This document shows positions 34,844 through 45,216 of a stretch of 64,000 nt of DNA, piece by piece. Source of the DNA: Selaginella moellendorffii (lineage: Eukaryota; Streptophyta; Lycopodiopsida; Selaginellales; Selaginellaceae); the NCBI RefSeq assembly GCF_000143415.4, contig NW_003314263.1, positions 2,600,700 to 2,664,699 of the forward strand, read 5' to 3'. The translations under genes were made by a program, and so were the position numbers. The notes under the pieces are model-generated. The model had not been told where the DNA came from and did not search any database. It saw only the letters and a program-made list of their open reading frames with translations. How positions within the stretch are numbered: position 1 is the stretch's first letter; each line of letters opens with the position of its first letter.

Positions 34844-36187
34844 ATGCAGTCTCTCTCGATCGGGATAGGGCGCTCGCTTTTCTACCTTAGGCTGGGAATG
34901 GGGCGGACTCGCAGCGTTACCGAGTTTTTCCAGCCTCCCAAGAGGGTGAAGGTGGGATCGGAGGACTGAGCACAGGTTTTTCATACTGCTGCCGCTACCG
35001 TGGATGGAGAGGATGGGTCTGGATTCTCGTTTCGTCGTCTCAGCGATGAGGAACTCGCTCGAAAGTTTGACGATCAGAGTCCAGCTCCGAAGCACCAATC
35101 TTCCTACTCGTTCAAGACAGCTCTTTCAGTGGAAGAAAATGCCGAAGGAGAACAAGGTCCGAGCAAAGACGAGAAGATCCGAGTGGAAACTTCAGTGGAG
35201 GAGCGCACGGAAGTTTCAACGCTAAGCAAAGAGCAAAAGATGCGAGTGGACATGAACAAGTCCATGGCTCTGGCCAGGAGAAAGCTGCGATTGTGCGAGG
35301 AGGTCGTCCAAGCTTGTAAGTGTTTTCTTAGTTCTTTTTCTCGCGTGTGTAACTTTCGTGGTTTTCCGTTCTTTCTCCAGCGCCAGGAGAATTCCCCGAC
35401 TTGGAGAAGCTTTTGGTGGAACCGAGCTGGGTGGAGGTCTTGCAGGACGAGTTCAAGAAGCCATACATGGAGAATCTCCAGACTTTTGTGAAGCAACAAG
35501 CGGCCGGAAAAGTTCCCGTTTATCCACCAGCGGCCAAAGTGTTCAATGCCTTCAACTCGTGCCCTTTCGATCGAGTGAAGGTTGTTCTTCTTGGTCAGGT
35601 ATGCATTGGATTTCCTCTCCAACATTGTCCAAAAATATTTGTTTTTCTCCAGGATCCTTACCATGGTCCAGGCCAGGCCATGGGTTTATCATTCTCGGTT
35701 CCAGAAGGCATCAGAATTCCTTCCAGCCTGCTCAACATGTACAAAGAAATCCACAGCGACGTTGGTTGCCGGGTTCCGCTACACGGAAACCTTGAAAAGT
35801 GGGCATACCAGGGAGTTTTGCTGCTAAACACTGTTCTCACGGGTACGCAAGGAGATCTCTTGCTCGAATTCTTTTCTTTTCCGTTTCGCTTATTTCGTTT
35901 GGACTAGTTCGCGAGCAGCAGGCAAACTCTCATGCCAAGAAAGGCTGGGAGCCGTTCACTGACGCAGCCATCCGTGCCATTTCGAAAAGAAAGACCGGAT
36001 TTGTATTTCTGCTGTGGGGGAACTGCGCCCGAGAGAAAATCCGGTGAGTGGAAAACTCTCGCCAGCATGTTTTGCATTCGATGTTGCTGAACATCCTTTC
36101 TTTCTTTGTTTGCAGTTTAATCAACCCAAACGAGTATCACGTCTTCAAGGCTGCTCATCCATCTGGCCTCTCCGCCCACAAGAAACA
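34844..36187 (+). pseudogene. UNG: Uracil-DNA glycosylase, broken copy A
   Basis: Near-identical to the intact UNG on the minus strand at 61340-62809. It keeps the start (34844), the exon with [12 protein letters not shown], the catalytic water-activating motif GQDPYHG split by an intron, LLNTVLT, LLWGNCA and HPSGLS. Two lesions are visible. Codon 42 is TGA (34967-34969) where copy B has CGA. Just after HPSGLSAHK the reading breaks, with loss of the family's GFFGC-H-FS segment and the last exon. The homology to copy B ends at about 36185-36200. Unless translation restarts downstream of codon 42, no glycosylase is made, and even then the DNA-binding C-terminus is missing. Confidence 0.9.
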
Positions 36188-36600
36188 GAAGAAACAAATG
36201 TATATAGCTATGTTTAATATTAAACTCATAATATTCCCTTCTATGCTGTAGTTTTTTCCTTTTTTGAGTTGGTAGTGTTTGTTTTGGGGTCTTTTCTACA
36301 GTTGATTATTAATTTTGAGTATACCTTTATTACTTCTGAAACTTGTTAGCAGGGAAGTAGTGTTGTTGCTAGTGTGTCTGGGACTGGTGTAGAATACTTC
36401 TTTATTAAAAAATAAATTCTCTCAAACAATAATATCTTAAAATTTCACACTTTCATGAATGATTATCATCCATAAATAAATGGTTTAGTGAAAAGGCTCA
36501 TCAAAACTTTTAAAAGGATGATCAAACATGAATATATATAGTTAGCATTCCTTGTCTGTGAAGTGTGAAGAGGGTTTTGACCCTCTTGCCTAATCCTAGG
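36188..36600. other. AT-rich spacer after the duplication breakpoint
   Basis: No coding or RNA feature recognised. Sequence here has no counterpart beside UNG copy B, so it marks the edge of the duplicated block. Confidence 0.5.
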
Positions 36601-36602
36601 GC

Positions 36603-36653
36603 ATGGCGAGATGGACGCTGGTATTGGACCTAGATCAGACGCTCGTTAGTGTG
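36603..36653 (+). pseudogene. HAD-phosphatase N-terminal fragment
   Basis: An ATG followed by MARWTLVLDLDQTLVS, which carries the DxDxT nucleophile motif of the SCP/NLI-interacting-factor class of HAD phosphatases (usual form LVLDLDETLV). The reading leaves the family at once and enters TRIM-like sequence ('gggcatccatgcat'). A 16-residue match makes the family call plausible, not certain. Likely a gene fragment caught among transposons. Confidence 0.5.
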
Positions 36654-36689
36654 TATTGGGCATCCATGCATATGTCTTTTCTCTTCTAA

Positions 36690-37250
36690 AGCATCATAAA
36701 CAAAGGTATTTAGTTGTCTTATATAGAATAACTAATTTACACAATAGAGGGATAAAGGCATCTAATTGTCTCATATGAACTAACTAATCTAAACAATAGA
36801 AGGATTGAATGGAAGGACAAAGATATTTAGTCCTCTCATATGGAATAACTAGTCTATACAATAAAAGGATTGATAGATTTAATATGGACATGGAATAATT
36901 GATTTACACAGTAAAAGGATTGGTAAATTTAATGCAAACATGGAATAACTGATTTACACAATGGAAGGATTGAATGGAAGGACAAAGGTATGTACTTCTC
37001 TCACATGGAATAACTAATTTACACAATAGAATGATTAGTAGATTCAGTGCAAACATAGAATAACTAGTTTACATAATGGAAGGATCAATAGATTCAATGT
37101 GGAAATGGAAGTGCTAATTCCCCTCAATAGATTCAGTCCAAACATGAAATAATTGGTCTATACAATGAAATAATTGGTAGATTTAATATGGAAATGGAAG
37201 TGCTAATTCCCCTTGATTTAGTCAATGAGTCTTTAGTTGGATTAAGGGGA
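36690..37250. repeat. Degenerate tandem repeat (unit about 50-65 bp)
   Basis: Repeated phrases 'tggaataactaatttacacaat', 'agaaggattgaatggaaggac' (shortened forms) and 'tagatttaatatggaaatggaagtgctaattcccc' recur about nine times with variation. The array ends in 'ttaaggggagagaaataaagtgctac', which resembles the end of the TRIM LTRs next to it. Confidence 0.65.
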
Positions 37251-37319
37251 GAGAAATAAAGTGCTACACCACTACCCAAATCATTAGGTAATCATTAGGT
37301 AATTTCATCCCATGATCAC

Positions 37320-38362
37320 ATGCGTTACACTCACCCCCCCCTTTAGCCCTTAGTGGCTATTTTATCCCCATTTATCCCCCAAAGTTCCAAGGATCTATGG
37401 TGACAGTATATCCAAATCTCATCCCATGATTACATGCATTACATGATCTCATCCACCCGTACCACAGTTATTCCATATGAGGCAACTAATCATACACCCG
37501 TACCGCAGTCCCACAGTAGATACCTTTGTCCATGGATACTCCACACAAGAGGAAGGACGTACGCATGGATGCCCAATATGTACGATTTCAAATTTAGGGG
37601 TAAGAATATACCTTGCTCAAGGGTATATTATACTTTTTTAAGTAGCCACTAATCAATGGGAATCGAACCCGTGCCATTTGCTCCGATACCAATTGTAGCG
37701 CACTTTATCTCTCTCCCCTTAAGCCAACTGGAAAAGAGGCAATTACTTGATGAAAGAGCTCTTAGTGGCTATTTTATCCCCATTTATCCCCTAAGGTTCC
37801 AAGGATCCATAGTGATAATATATCCAAATTTCATCCCATGATCACATGCGTTACAATAAATGGGGATAAAATAGCCACTAAGGGATCTCTCATCAAGCAA
37901 TTGCCTTTTTTCCAGTTGGCTTAAGGGGAGAGAGATAGGGTGTGCTACAGTTGGTATCGAAGCAAATGACATGGGTTCGATTCTCATTGATTAGTGGTTA
38001 CTTAAAATATAATATACCCTTGAGCAAGGTATATTCCTACCCCTAAATTTGAAATCGTACGTATTGAGCATCCATGCATACATCCTTCCTCTTGTGTGGA
38101 GTATCCACAGATGAAGGTATCCACTGTGGGACTACGGTACGGGTGGATGACTAGTAACATTAGTCAATGAGGACATTGACATCTCTGAAGGGGGGGTGAG
38201 TGTAGCGCATGTGATTATGGGATGAGATTTGGATATACTGTCACTGTGGATCCTTAGAACCTTGAAGGATAAATGGGGATAAAATAGCTTCTAAGGGCTC
38301 TCTCATCAAGCAATTGCCCCTTTTCCAGTTGGCTTAAGGGGAGAGAGATAGGGTGTGCTACA
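37320..38362. mobile_element. Head-to-head TRIM-like LTR elements forming a large palindrome
   Basis: Two short LTR units of 162 bp, 37694-37855 (reverse) and 38201-38362 (forward), start TGTAGCGCA and end GCTACA or the complement. The forward element has a partial 5' LTR (37856-37949), then GTTGGTATCGAAGC (a match to the initiator-Met tRNA primer site), a ~250-bp non-coding interior, a G-rich polypurine tract (GAAGGGGGGG) and the 3' LTR. The reverse element is its mirror, with the primer site as 'gctccgataccaa' near 37680-37692, and further partial LTRs at about 37290-37329 and 37346-37432. No protein is encoded; such TRIMs are moved in trans (family knowledge). Confidence 0.75.
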
Positions 38363-38724
38363 AAATTCATCTCATGCTTTATGCCAATAATCTACTACTC
38401 TTTGCTATAATAGAAAAGAAGATATAACAATAGTTAGAGGTCCTTGAGGAATTCTACCAAGACATAGGTCTCAAGATCAATTTGACCAAAAACATAAATT
38501 ATGATCTTCAATTTTAAAGCAAGCCACACCGTGCTCCACTATTAAGGACATGAGGTTTTACAAGTTACCACTTATCTTGGTTATTACCTTCACCATCAGT
38601 GAACATGGACCGCTTGAGTAATTCAACACAAAGCCATGGCCAAGTAGGTATATTACAGCCTATTGAACTCACTCTGCCAAGCAACTATCTACTAGTGGGA
38701 TGCATGAAAAGAGCACTATCAGGC
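38363..38724 (+). mobile_element. Decayed LINE, 5' portion (split by the chromovirus)
   Basis: Broken reverse-transcriptase frame with HLMLYANNLLLFA (the YxDD box with Asp replaced by Asn), EEFYQDIGLKINLTKN and, further on, short matches to the RT thumb region. Several stops. The sequence resumes at 56070 after the chromovirus, whose target-site duplication CAGGC borders both parts. Confidence 0.75.
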
Positions 38725-39403
38725 TGTAAGCCACAAATTTTTCCTTTCCAATTTGCCAGCTTACCTCGTCTATCCGACCAACTTTGCCTTGGCTTGTGCT
38801 AAGTTCCCTCGCCAAGGTTCCCGCATATGGTACCAGCTCCTACTTGGTCCTACTTGGTTTCAGCTACTTACTGCACGAGCAACGGAGTGTTAGCCATCCA
38901 TCTACGGATTCCCAAATCTCTCCCAATCCCCCTCCCCGGGTTAGACTGGACTTAAGGTTCGGCTACACTCCCCACAAGCACAAACAGCCAAGCACACCAA
39001 GCCTCCAGATTCCTAACACCCCTTGGTACCACAAGACTTGATCATGGGACCCTCTAAATCCCAAGTCTTGGGTGCAGCACTTGCTTCGGGACGTCGGGGC
39101 GAAACACCGTGGCCTAACGGCCTGGTATGGGTACCTCTACCCCCCCCACTTCCATCCCGAAGGGAAGGCCCAAGCCCCTGGGAAGGGCGAGGACCAGTGA
39201 GCCACAAGGTACTCAAGTGGGGCACCACTCCACCTGAGCCAGGAGCACCGCAGTCGGTTTCCCTTTCGGGAGTGGGAGCTGCTCTTGAGCACTTCCCTGG
39301 GTGGCCCCTCCGGCACCACTCAGGCCCATGCTCACTCCCACCCAAGGCCCCTCGGCCCCAGTCTCAACCTCAAGTCAGTTTGGAAGCACCACTGGAGAGT
39401 TCC
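38725..39403 (-). repeat. Chromovirus 3' LTR, distal part
   Basis: Nearly identical to 54901-55583. It stops exactly at the insertion site of the non-autonomous element and continues at 46983. Confidence 0.9.
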
Positions 39404-41170
39404 TGTGAGATACAAAATCCCTAGGCCCCAAAGTGGAGCTGGAAAGGGTGCCATGTGGTAGCGGCCGAAGTGAAAGCCAAACGAGTGTAACACGTTTGGA
39501 CTAAAAGCTCCGACTTGAAAGGTCGAGAGCGGGAGTGGAACTCCTAACAAAGTGCTCGAGGAACAAGCACGAAGCGAGCAATAAGCGAGGCTCCAAAAAG
39601 GGACCCAAAAAGGACCAACATATTACACGTGGAAGTGTCCAAGGTGGAGTCCAAGGTGGAGTCCAAGATGGAGTCCGAGATGGAGTCCAAAGTGGAGTCC
39701 GAGATGGAGTCCGAGATGGAGTCCAAAGTGGAGTCCGAGATGGAGTTCGAGATGGACCGAGACGAAGTCCGAGATGGAGTCCGAGGTGGAGTCCGAGATG
39801 GAGTCCGAGATGGAGTCCGAAGTGGAGTCCGAGATGGACCGAGACGGACCCGAGATGGAGTCCAAGATGGAGTTCGAAGTGGAGTCCGAGATGGAGTCCG
39901 AGATGGACCGAGACGGGGTCCGAGATGGAGTCCGAGATGGACCCGAGATGGAATCCGAGATGGAGTCCGAGAAGGACCCGAGATGAAGTTCGAGGTCGAG
40001 ACCGAGACTGGGACCAAGACCGAGACCGAGAAAAAAGACCGAGACTGAGACCGAGATCGAGACCGGGACCGAGACCGAGACCGAGGCGGAGGCCGAGACC
40101 GAGCCCGAGTCCGAGTCCGAGTCCGAGTCCGAGTCCGAGTCCGAGTCCGAGTCCGAGTCCGAGTTTGAGTCTGAGAGGGTGAAAGCCCAAAGCGTTCGTC
40201 TCCCAGACCCTGGGGGGTTTGGTGAGCTCCAAAAGTATAGGAAGGGGGAGGACTGCAGTGGAGCCAGTTTGGCCAGGAAAGGCCAGTTTGGCCCAGGAAG
40301 GCCAGACCCAGTGTTGGGTGATGAACTGACCACTGGGAAGTCCAAGACTAGAGTGAATACGGACCGACAAGTGGGGTAGCTTGGTGAAGTGTTCAAGAGC
40401 CGGCTCTAGTTCCCCCGGGAGATCGATTGGCTGATGCTCCCAGTCCAAGTGTGGGTGGCACTACCTACTTGGATACCAAGCGTGGCTCAATGGAACCTCG
40501 CTCTAAGCCCATGGCTAGAGCACCCAAGGGCGGAAGGCGGGGAAAGTACCTAGGTGGCTCGCGTAAGGCCACGGTGTTCCGAAATGTCGTCCTAAAGGCC
40601 CAGACTATGGAAAGGAAGAGGAGCAGTCCTTTGGGGTGTGACCAAGGACACAGTCGTGTGGTGATGAAGTCCCAGAGGACCGTGGGACTTAGTGGTCGGG
40701 CCTGTGGGCCTCGATCTAGTGGCAGTGTTGGCAAACACGGCCAAAGGCAAAAAGGGACTTAGTGGGGACTGACAGAGGGATATTAGGGAAGGCTGTTCCC
40801 TTTGTCGGTGGGCATCCTAAGGATGCTAAGGAGTGGATCTGGGATGACCACTCATGGATGGTTGGCCCAGTCTTGGAGAGACAAGACTGTGTTGCAAGTG
40901 GTATTGGACTACCAGTGTAGCAAAGGTGATTGGGCATGGCCTTAGCGTAATAGGCTGCTATGTCGGTGGTACCTTTGAGTGTCAGTCATGGGATCGGACA
41001 CATGGAGCACTTGGACCAGGTGCAAGGGTTGAGTGGCATGGATGCCATTCTTGGGGCTAGCAAGTCCCAAGTCCTGAATTGGACTTATGGAGGTTGTGAA
41101 GGAGACTCCTCTAAATGGTCAGAGGTGTGGTTAAGTGACTAAATTAGAATGGAAAAATTAGTCGCTTACA
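39404..41170 (+). repeat. 5' LTR of the non-autonomous element
   Basis: Begins TGTGAGATACAAAATCCC and ends TTAGTCGCTTACA. Contains the hexamer array at 39637-40178. Confidence 0.92.
39637..40178 (+). repeat. Purine-rich hexamer array inside the LTR
   Basis: Tandem 6-bp units of the form GAGTCC, GAGATG, GACCCG and GAGACC. The 6-bp period keeps several frames open on both strands, giving spurious ORFs of 200-300 codons with Arg-Asp, Ser-Asp or Leu-Gly repeats. Equivalent arrays lie at 45450-45985, 52415-53008 and, in the chromovirus LTRs, at 47098-47348 and 55700-55984 (reverse strand). Confidence 0.9.
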
Positions 41171-44100
41171 ACTTGGTATCGGAGCTGTTCCTTAGTCCAA
41201 CTTTTATTGGTGCTCAAGTATATCACCATTGATGTTGGCATCGGAAGGTCCTAGGAGTGGGCTTATCCTTGAGGAGTAGCATGTCGAGAGGACATGGCTC
41301 TCCACTCAAGTTCATGCGTGAACTTTGGCACAATGTGGTGGATAGAAAAGGGCTAATAATGGAACGACTTTGGGATCTTGGGAGCAGTATAAGGTTTCCT
41401 TAGAGAGCTGAGGATGTGATCCAAATGAGTGTTTGACGCAATAAACGGGCTAATGTAATTGTGATAAACAACTATAGTTGGGATCACGGGAAAGATAAAG
41501 ACTCCAAAGCAATAAAGGAGTCACAAGATTATCCTCATATAGTTGAGGTTGGTGCTCATGAATGTGAGACCAGAAGTAATGATTGTGGGAGGTCAAATAC
41601 GGAAGAGGGCTCAAGTCCTTGAAATGGTAGCCAGGGCTACCTTTAATAAATGCTGGAACAACCCAAGGAGTTGGGGGGTGTACTTAGAGATGAGTTGGTA
41701 TTCTCATCACATGGACAAGTAGTCCTAAGGGGCAAAGGTTGCCCCAGAGAACAAAATTAAGTGTCAGAGTAACACTTGTGAAAATAGTCCTTGTGAGTAG
41801 GACATGAATGCAAGAAGTGTATTCCGGTGAGCTAGTGCCCGACATGTAGGACCTTATGGGTCTATGGATTAACCAAGTCCAAAACTGCTGGATGACTCAA
41901 GTAGAGTCAAGGAATGGTTCTAAAGGACTGATGGAAGCATTTGGACTGAAGTGTGTGGTACCCCACGAAGGATGGGGGAGATCATAGGATCCAAGGATGA
42001 GAACAGAGGGTATCTCATTGATGGCAAAATGTGCCATGCTAAAGTCATGGGAAGGGTGTTCCCAAAAAAAAAACAACTTTGAAACAAAGTTGTGTGAGAC
42101 CTTTATGGTGCAGTGTTAACGGATGGTTGGCATGAGAAAGAGTGGTATTCGTCTTGGCAAAGACTTAGACATAAAAAAGAAGTGTCATAGAGGTAAGCTC
42201 GTGGAGCCGATGGTGTGGAGACACCAAATGTGCCAAGGTGTGATACCTTGAGGCTATGTTGGTGGGTTCATGAGAACCCCTTGCCAAAGGAATTCCAATG
42301 GAAATAAGAATGGCATAGCCTAAGCTGTAGAGCATGCAGTTGGAGTGTGGTGACCCAAATAATGATGAAGCACCAGTAATGAGTTGTAGGACTTGACAAC
42401 TATGAGGCAACTAAGCAAGAGGTGCAAAATAATTGGTTAAACAGGTAGAAGGTAGCTACCCAAGCCTTCTTAATGGCATAAGGAAATTGGATATACCCTT
42501 ACGGGGGATAAGTTGCTTATGTTGCGATATAGTAAGTCAATGTTATGAAAGGAAATACTCATTGTCAAGCAAGCCGTCATTGGGACACTTGAACACTCTA
42601 GAACACCAGGAGGTGGTGTTTGATGTCGCGAGGGCAATAGATAAGGCCCAAGGGACTAAGTCCCTAGCGAATGATGGATAGAAGGTGCTATCCAAATGTC
42701 CAAGGTGGTGGAGACAGAAGAAGACTGTCTACTCAAATTGGACAAATCCAAAGATGGAATTTTGGCAAGGCTAGCGATGGGCATGTAAAGGCCCATAAGC
42801 AACAACGTAATCTCGGTGTGTGACATTATAGGGTGAGCATACCTGGATTGAGGAACCACTCCCTAGGCTATCAGGTAGGTTCATCCCTAAGAATACTTGC
42901 TAAGGCATGATAGAAAGTGCAAAACTATCCTCCTGGTCTGGAAGAGAATGACCGAAGGAAAGGTGTGAAGCCAAAAGCAAGAAGTATGGGGTAGAACCAA
43001 ACCATAGGAATCGAAGGGCATAACCAAGGTTGGTTATGCTAGCTGGGAGTGGAGAATTAAGTGGGGCCTTGAGGGTGTTGCCGCTAGCAACCGTGATGCC
43101 ATGAACAGTCTAAAATATGGAATTGTCCATGTTAGACTATATGGTAGTTGGAAAGCTTGCAAAAAGGGAGGCCTTAGCAAGCTAAGGGACAGAGTTCCTT
43201 CAAGGTTCCCAAAGATGATTCTAGGTAGCTTAGTACCTAGAAAGGCCAAGCGTAAATGGTTCAAAGAACGCGCGAAATCAGAGTGGCACAGCAGAAGCGT
43301 GGTCTTGAAGCTTGCCATGAGGCAAGGCTATCAAGGTTAGGGAAGTAGTTCCCGAGTGTTCAAAGAGAGGGCTTTGAACGAAAGTTGATGATCAAGGGCT
43401 TTCACGCTTGTGCAGGAACCATATTACAGTGGTCGGAGGACTTGCCAAAGCTAGATTGGCAAGTCAGGGGAACAAATACCCTAGTTGAATGTGATAACTT
43501 CAAAAAGGGTGGGCCATGGGGCCAAGCATGGAGGAGTCCATGCATGATCACAGACTTGTCAAGTGAGAGGACTTGGCGGTGTGGAGGAATTAGGTTCCTA
43601 AGGTGTGATCTATAGCGCACTTTGAGTATAAGTTGGTGCACCGGCGTGGGGAGTCACGTCAGGCATCCTGGGTGATGCCGTCCGTAGATGCATATACAGA
43701 GGTTGGGTTCGAGTCCCGACCCTCTAGTGCTTGGGTTTGAGTCCCAACTCACTAGGGCGTGGTGATGGTTTGGAATATGAGGACACTCATTTTTCGGTGG
43801 TCATGGACTCTCAGTGTGGAGACTGGTTTGGGCACACCGCCAAGCGAGGGATGCCTCGGAGTTGTGATGCACGGTTAGATTGCTTAGTGTGGCTCAGCAT
43901 ATCTAACTTTCACACTTTGGTGCCAGTGGCACCAAGGACGTGGTGAATGAGATGGGGACACCTAGTCTTAGTTGCTATGGACCCTTGGCCAGAAGGGCTG
44001 GCTTGGGCGCACCGCCAAGTGTGGGGGATGCCCCCGGGGTCGTAGTTAACAAGTTAAAGGTCTGGAAGACCTAATACCTATTGGCAAACCTGTTAAGGTG

Positions 44101-45216
44101 CCGAGGTGAGATCACTAGGTAATCTTGTAGCTAAATAAGGACAAGGTCCTTATTTGGGCTAAGGAATAAAGTTCCTAGTTCAAAGTGTTGATTTGAACTA
44201 TTGATGATGGTGTGGCTTGGTCAAGGTGACCAAGTGGGAAAAGCACATTAGGGAAATGAGCTATGTCATTACAATGGCATAGTGTGTCCAAGGAAAATAG
44301 TGTCTAAAGAGACCTATGGGAGGGTCACAAAGTTGGGCCGTGGATAGAGCCCACAGCAGAAGATGCTAAAGAGACTTACTAGGGGTGAACACCCTAGTCT
44401 TGGCAAAGCAGAGCCTTTGCTATGGAATCAAAAGAATACCTCAAGGAGGGAGGCAGAGATTCGGTGTTGCTTGGTGCAACAATCAACGGATAGGAGCAAA
44501 AGATGAGTGGCCAAGATAGGGCCGTGGAATCCCTTGGAAGGAATCCAAGTGACAAAGTTAAGCGAGAAACAATAATGTGTTGGACGCTAACAAATTGCGG
44601 GAAAGAAAGTGTGTTTCCAAGGATGGATTCCGAATTGCTCCGATTTGGCGAAAGTGGAAGCTCTAAGGGAGGGAGCGGTAAGGTAGCCAAATGATAGGGC
44701 CATGGACAGCCCTAGCACAAAGTATGATAAATGGAACTTAGTGCCCAAGGTGGCACGAAATAGAAGAGAGGATGATAGTGCCCTTAAGTAAAGAACTTCC
44801 TAGGATGGAAAGTGGAGTTGCACAATATGTGCAATGCAAGGTGTTGGAGACACCTAGGAAAGTTGACTTCAAGAAGTCAAAAGTAAACGTTCCAAAGTGC
44901 AAACGTTATATTGATGAAAATTGAGACTACTCAAGATGGAGTAGTGGGATTGAGATAGAGACGGTGTCTCTAACAAGTTTAGCGAGAACTAAACCAATAA
45001 ACAGAAAGAACCACCACAAGTGGTCCAATTAGTCTCTAAGTTGGAGAGACTATCCTCCTTAGAGGATGGACGAGGCATGGTGAGCCTTTGGGGTCAAACC
45101 ATAGACAAATATTGGCAGGGTGCCAAGGATGGGAATGGTAATATCTACGGGTGTTACTTTATAAAAAGGTTTACCGTTCGATGAGGACATCGAACTTCGT
45201 CTATGGGTGGTGGAAT
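41171..45216 (+). other. Non-coding interior of the non-autonomous element
   Basis: No ORF above about 100 codons and no retroviral motif. Near 43700-43750 there are two T-arm-like phrases (GGTTCGAGTCCC and a variant), also present in the chromovirus 3' region. Confidence 0.8.

Larger units (their letters stand above)
33660..36187 (+). repeat. Inverted duplication, arm A
   Basis: Reverse complement of 61455-64000 with only scattered differences. It includes the membrane-protein gene, its promoter and most of UNG. The low-coordinate boundary cannot be seen because arm B runs off the window. Confidence 0.9.

Noticed and set aside
39501-40448. Long ORFs (157-326 codons) in both strands over the hexamer arrays, also at 45314-46255 and 52085-53282
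   Set aside because: They follow from a 6-bp repeat period that lacks stop codons in most frames; products are simple dipeptide repeats with no domain.
43690-43750. tRNA-like GGTTCGAGTCCC phrases
   Set aside because: They look like a T-arm, but no acceptor, D or anticodon stems can be formed nearby, and the same phrases occur in the chromovirus 3' region; not a tRNA gene.
41171-45216. Hidden gag or pol in the non-autonomous interior
   Set aside because: All six frames are short and lack RT, protease, knuckle or integrase motifs.
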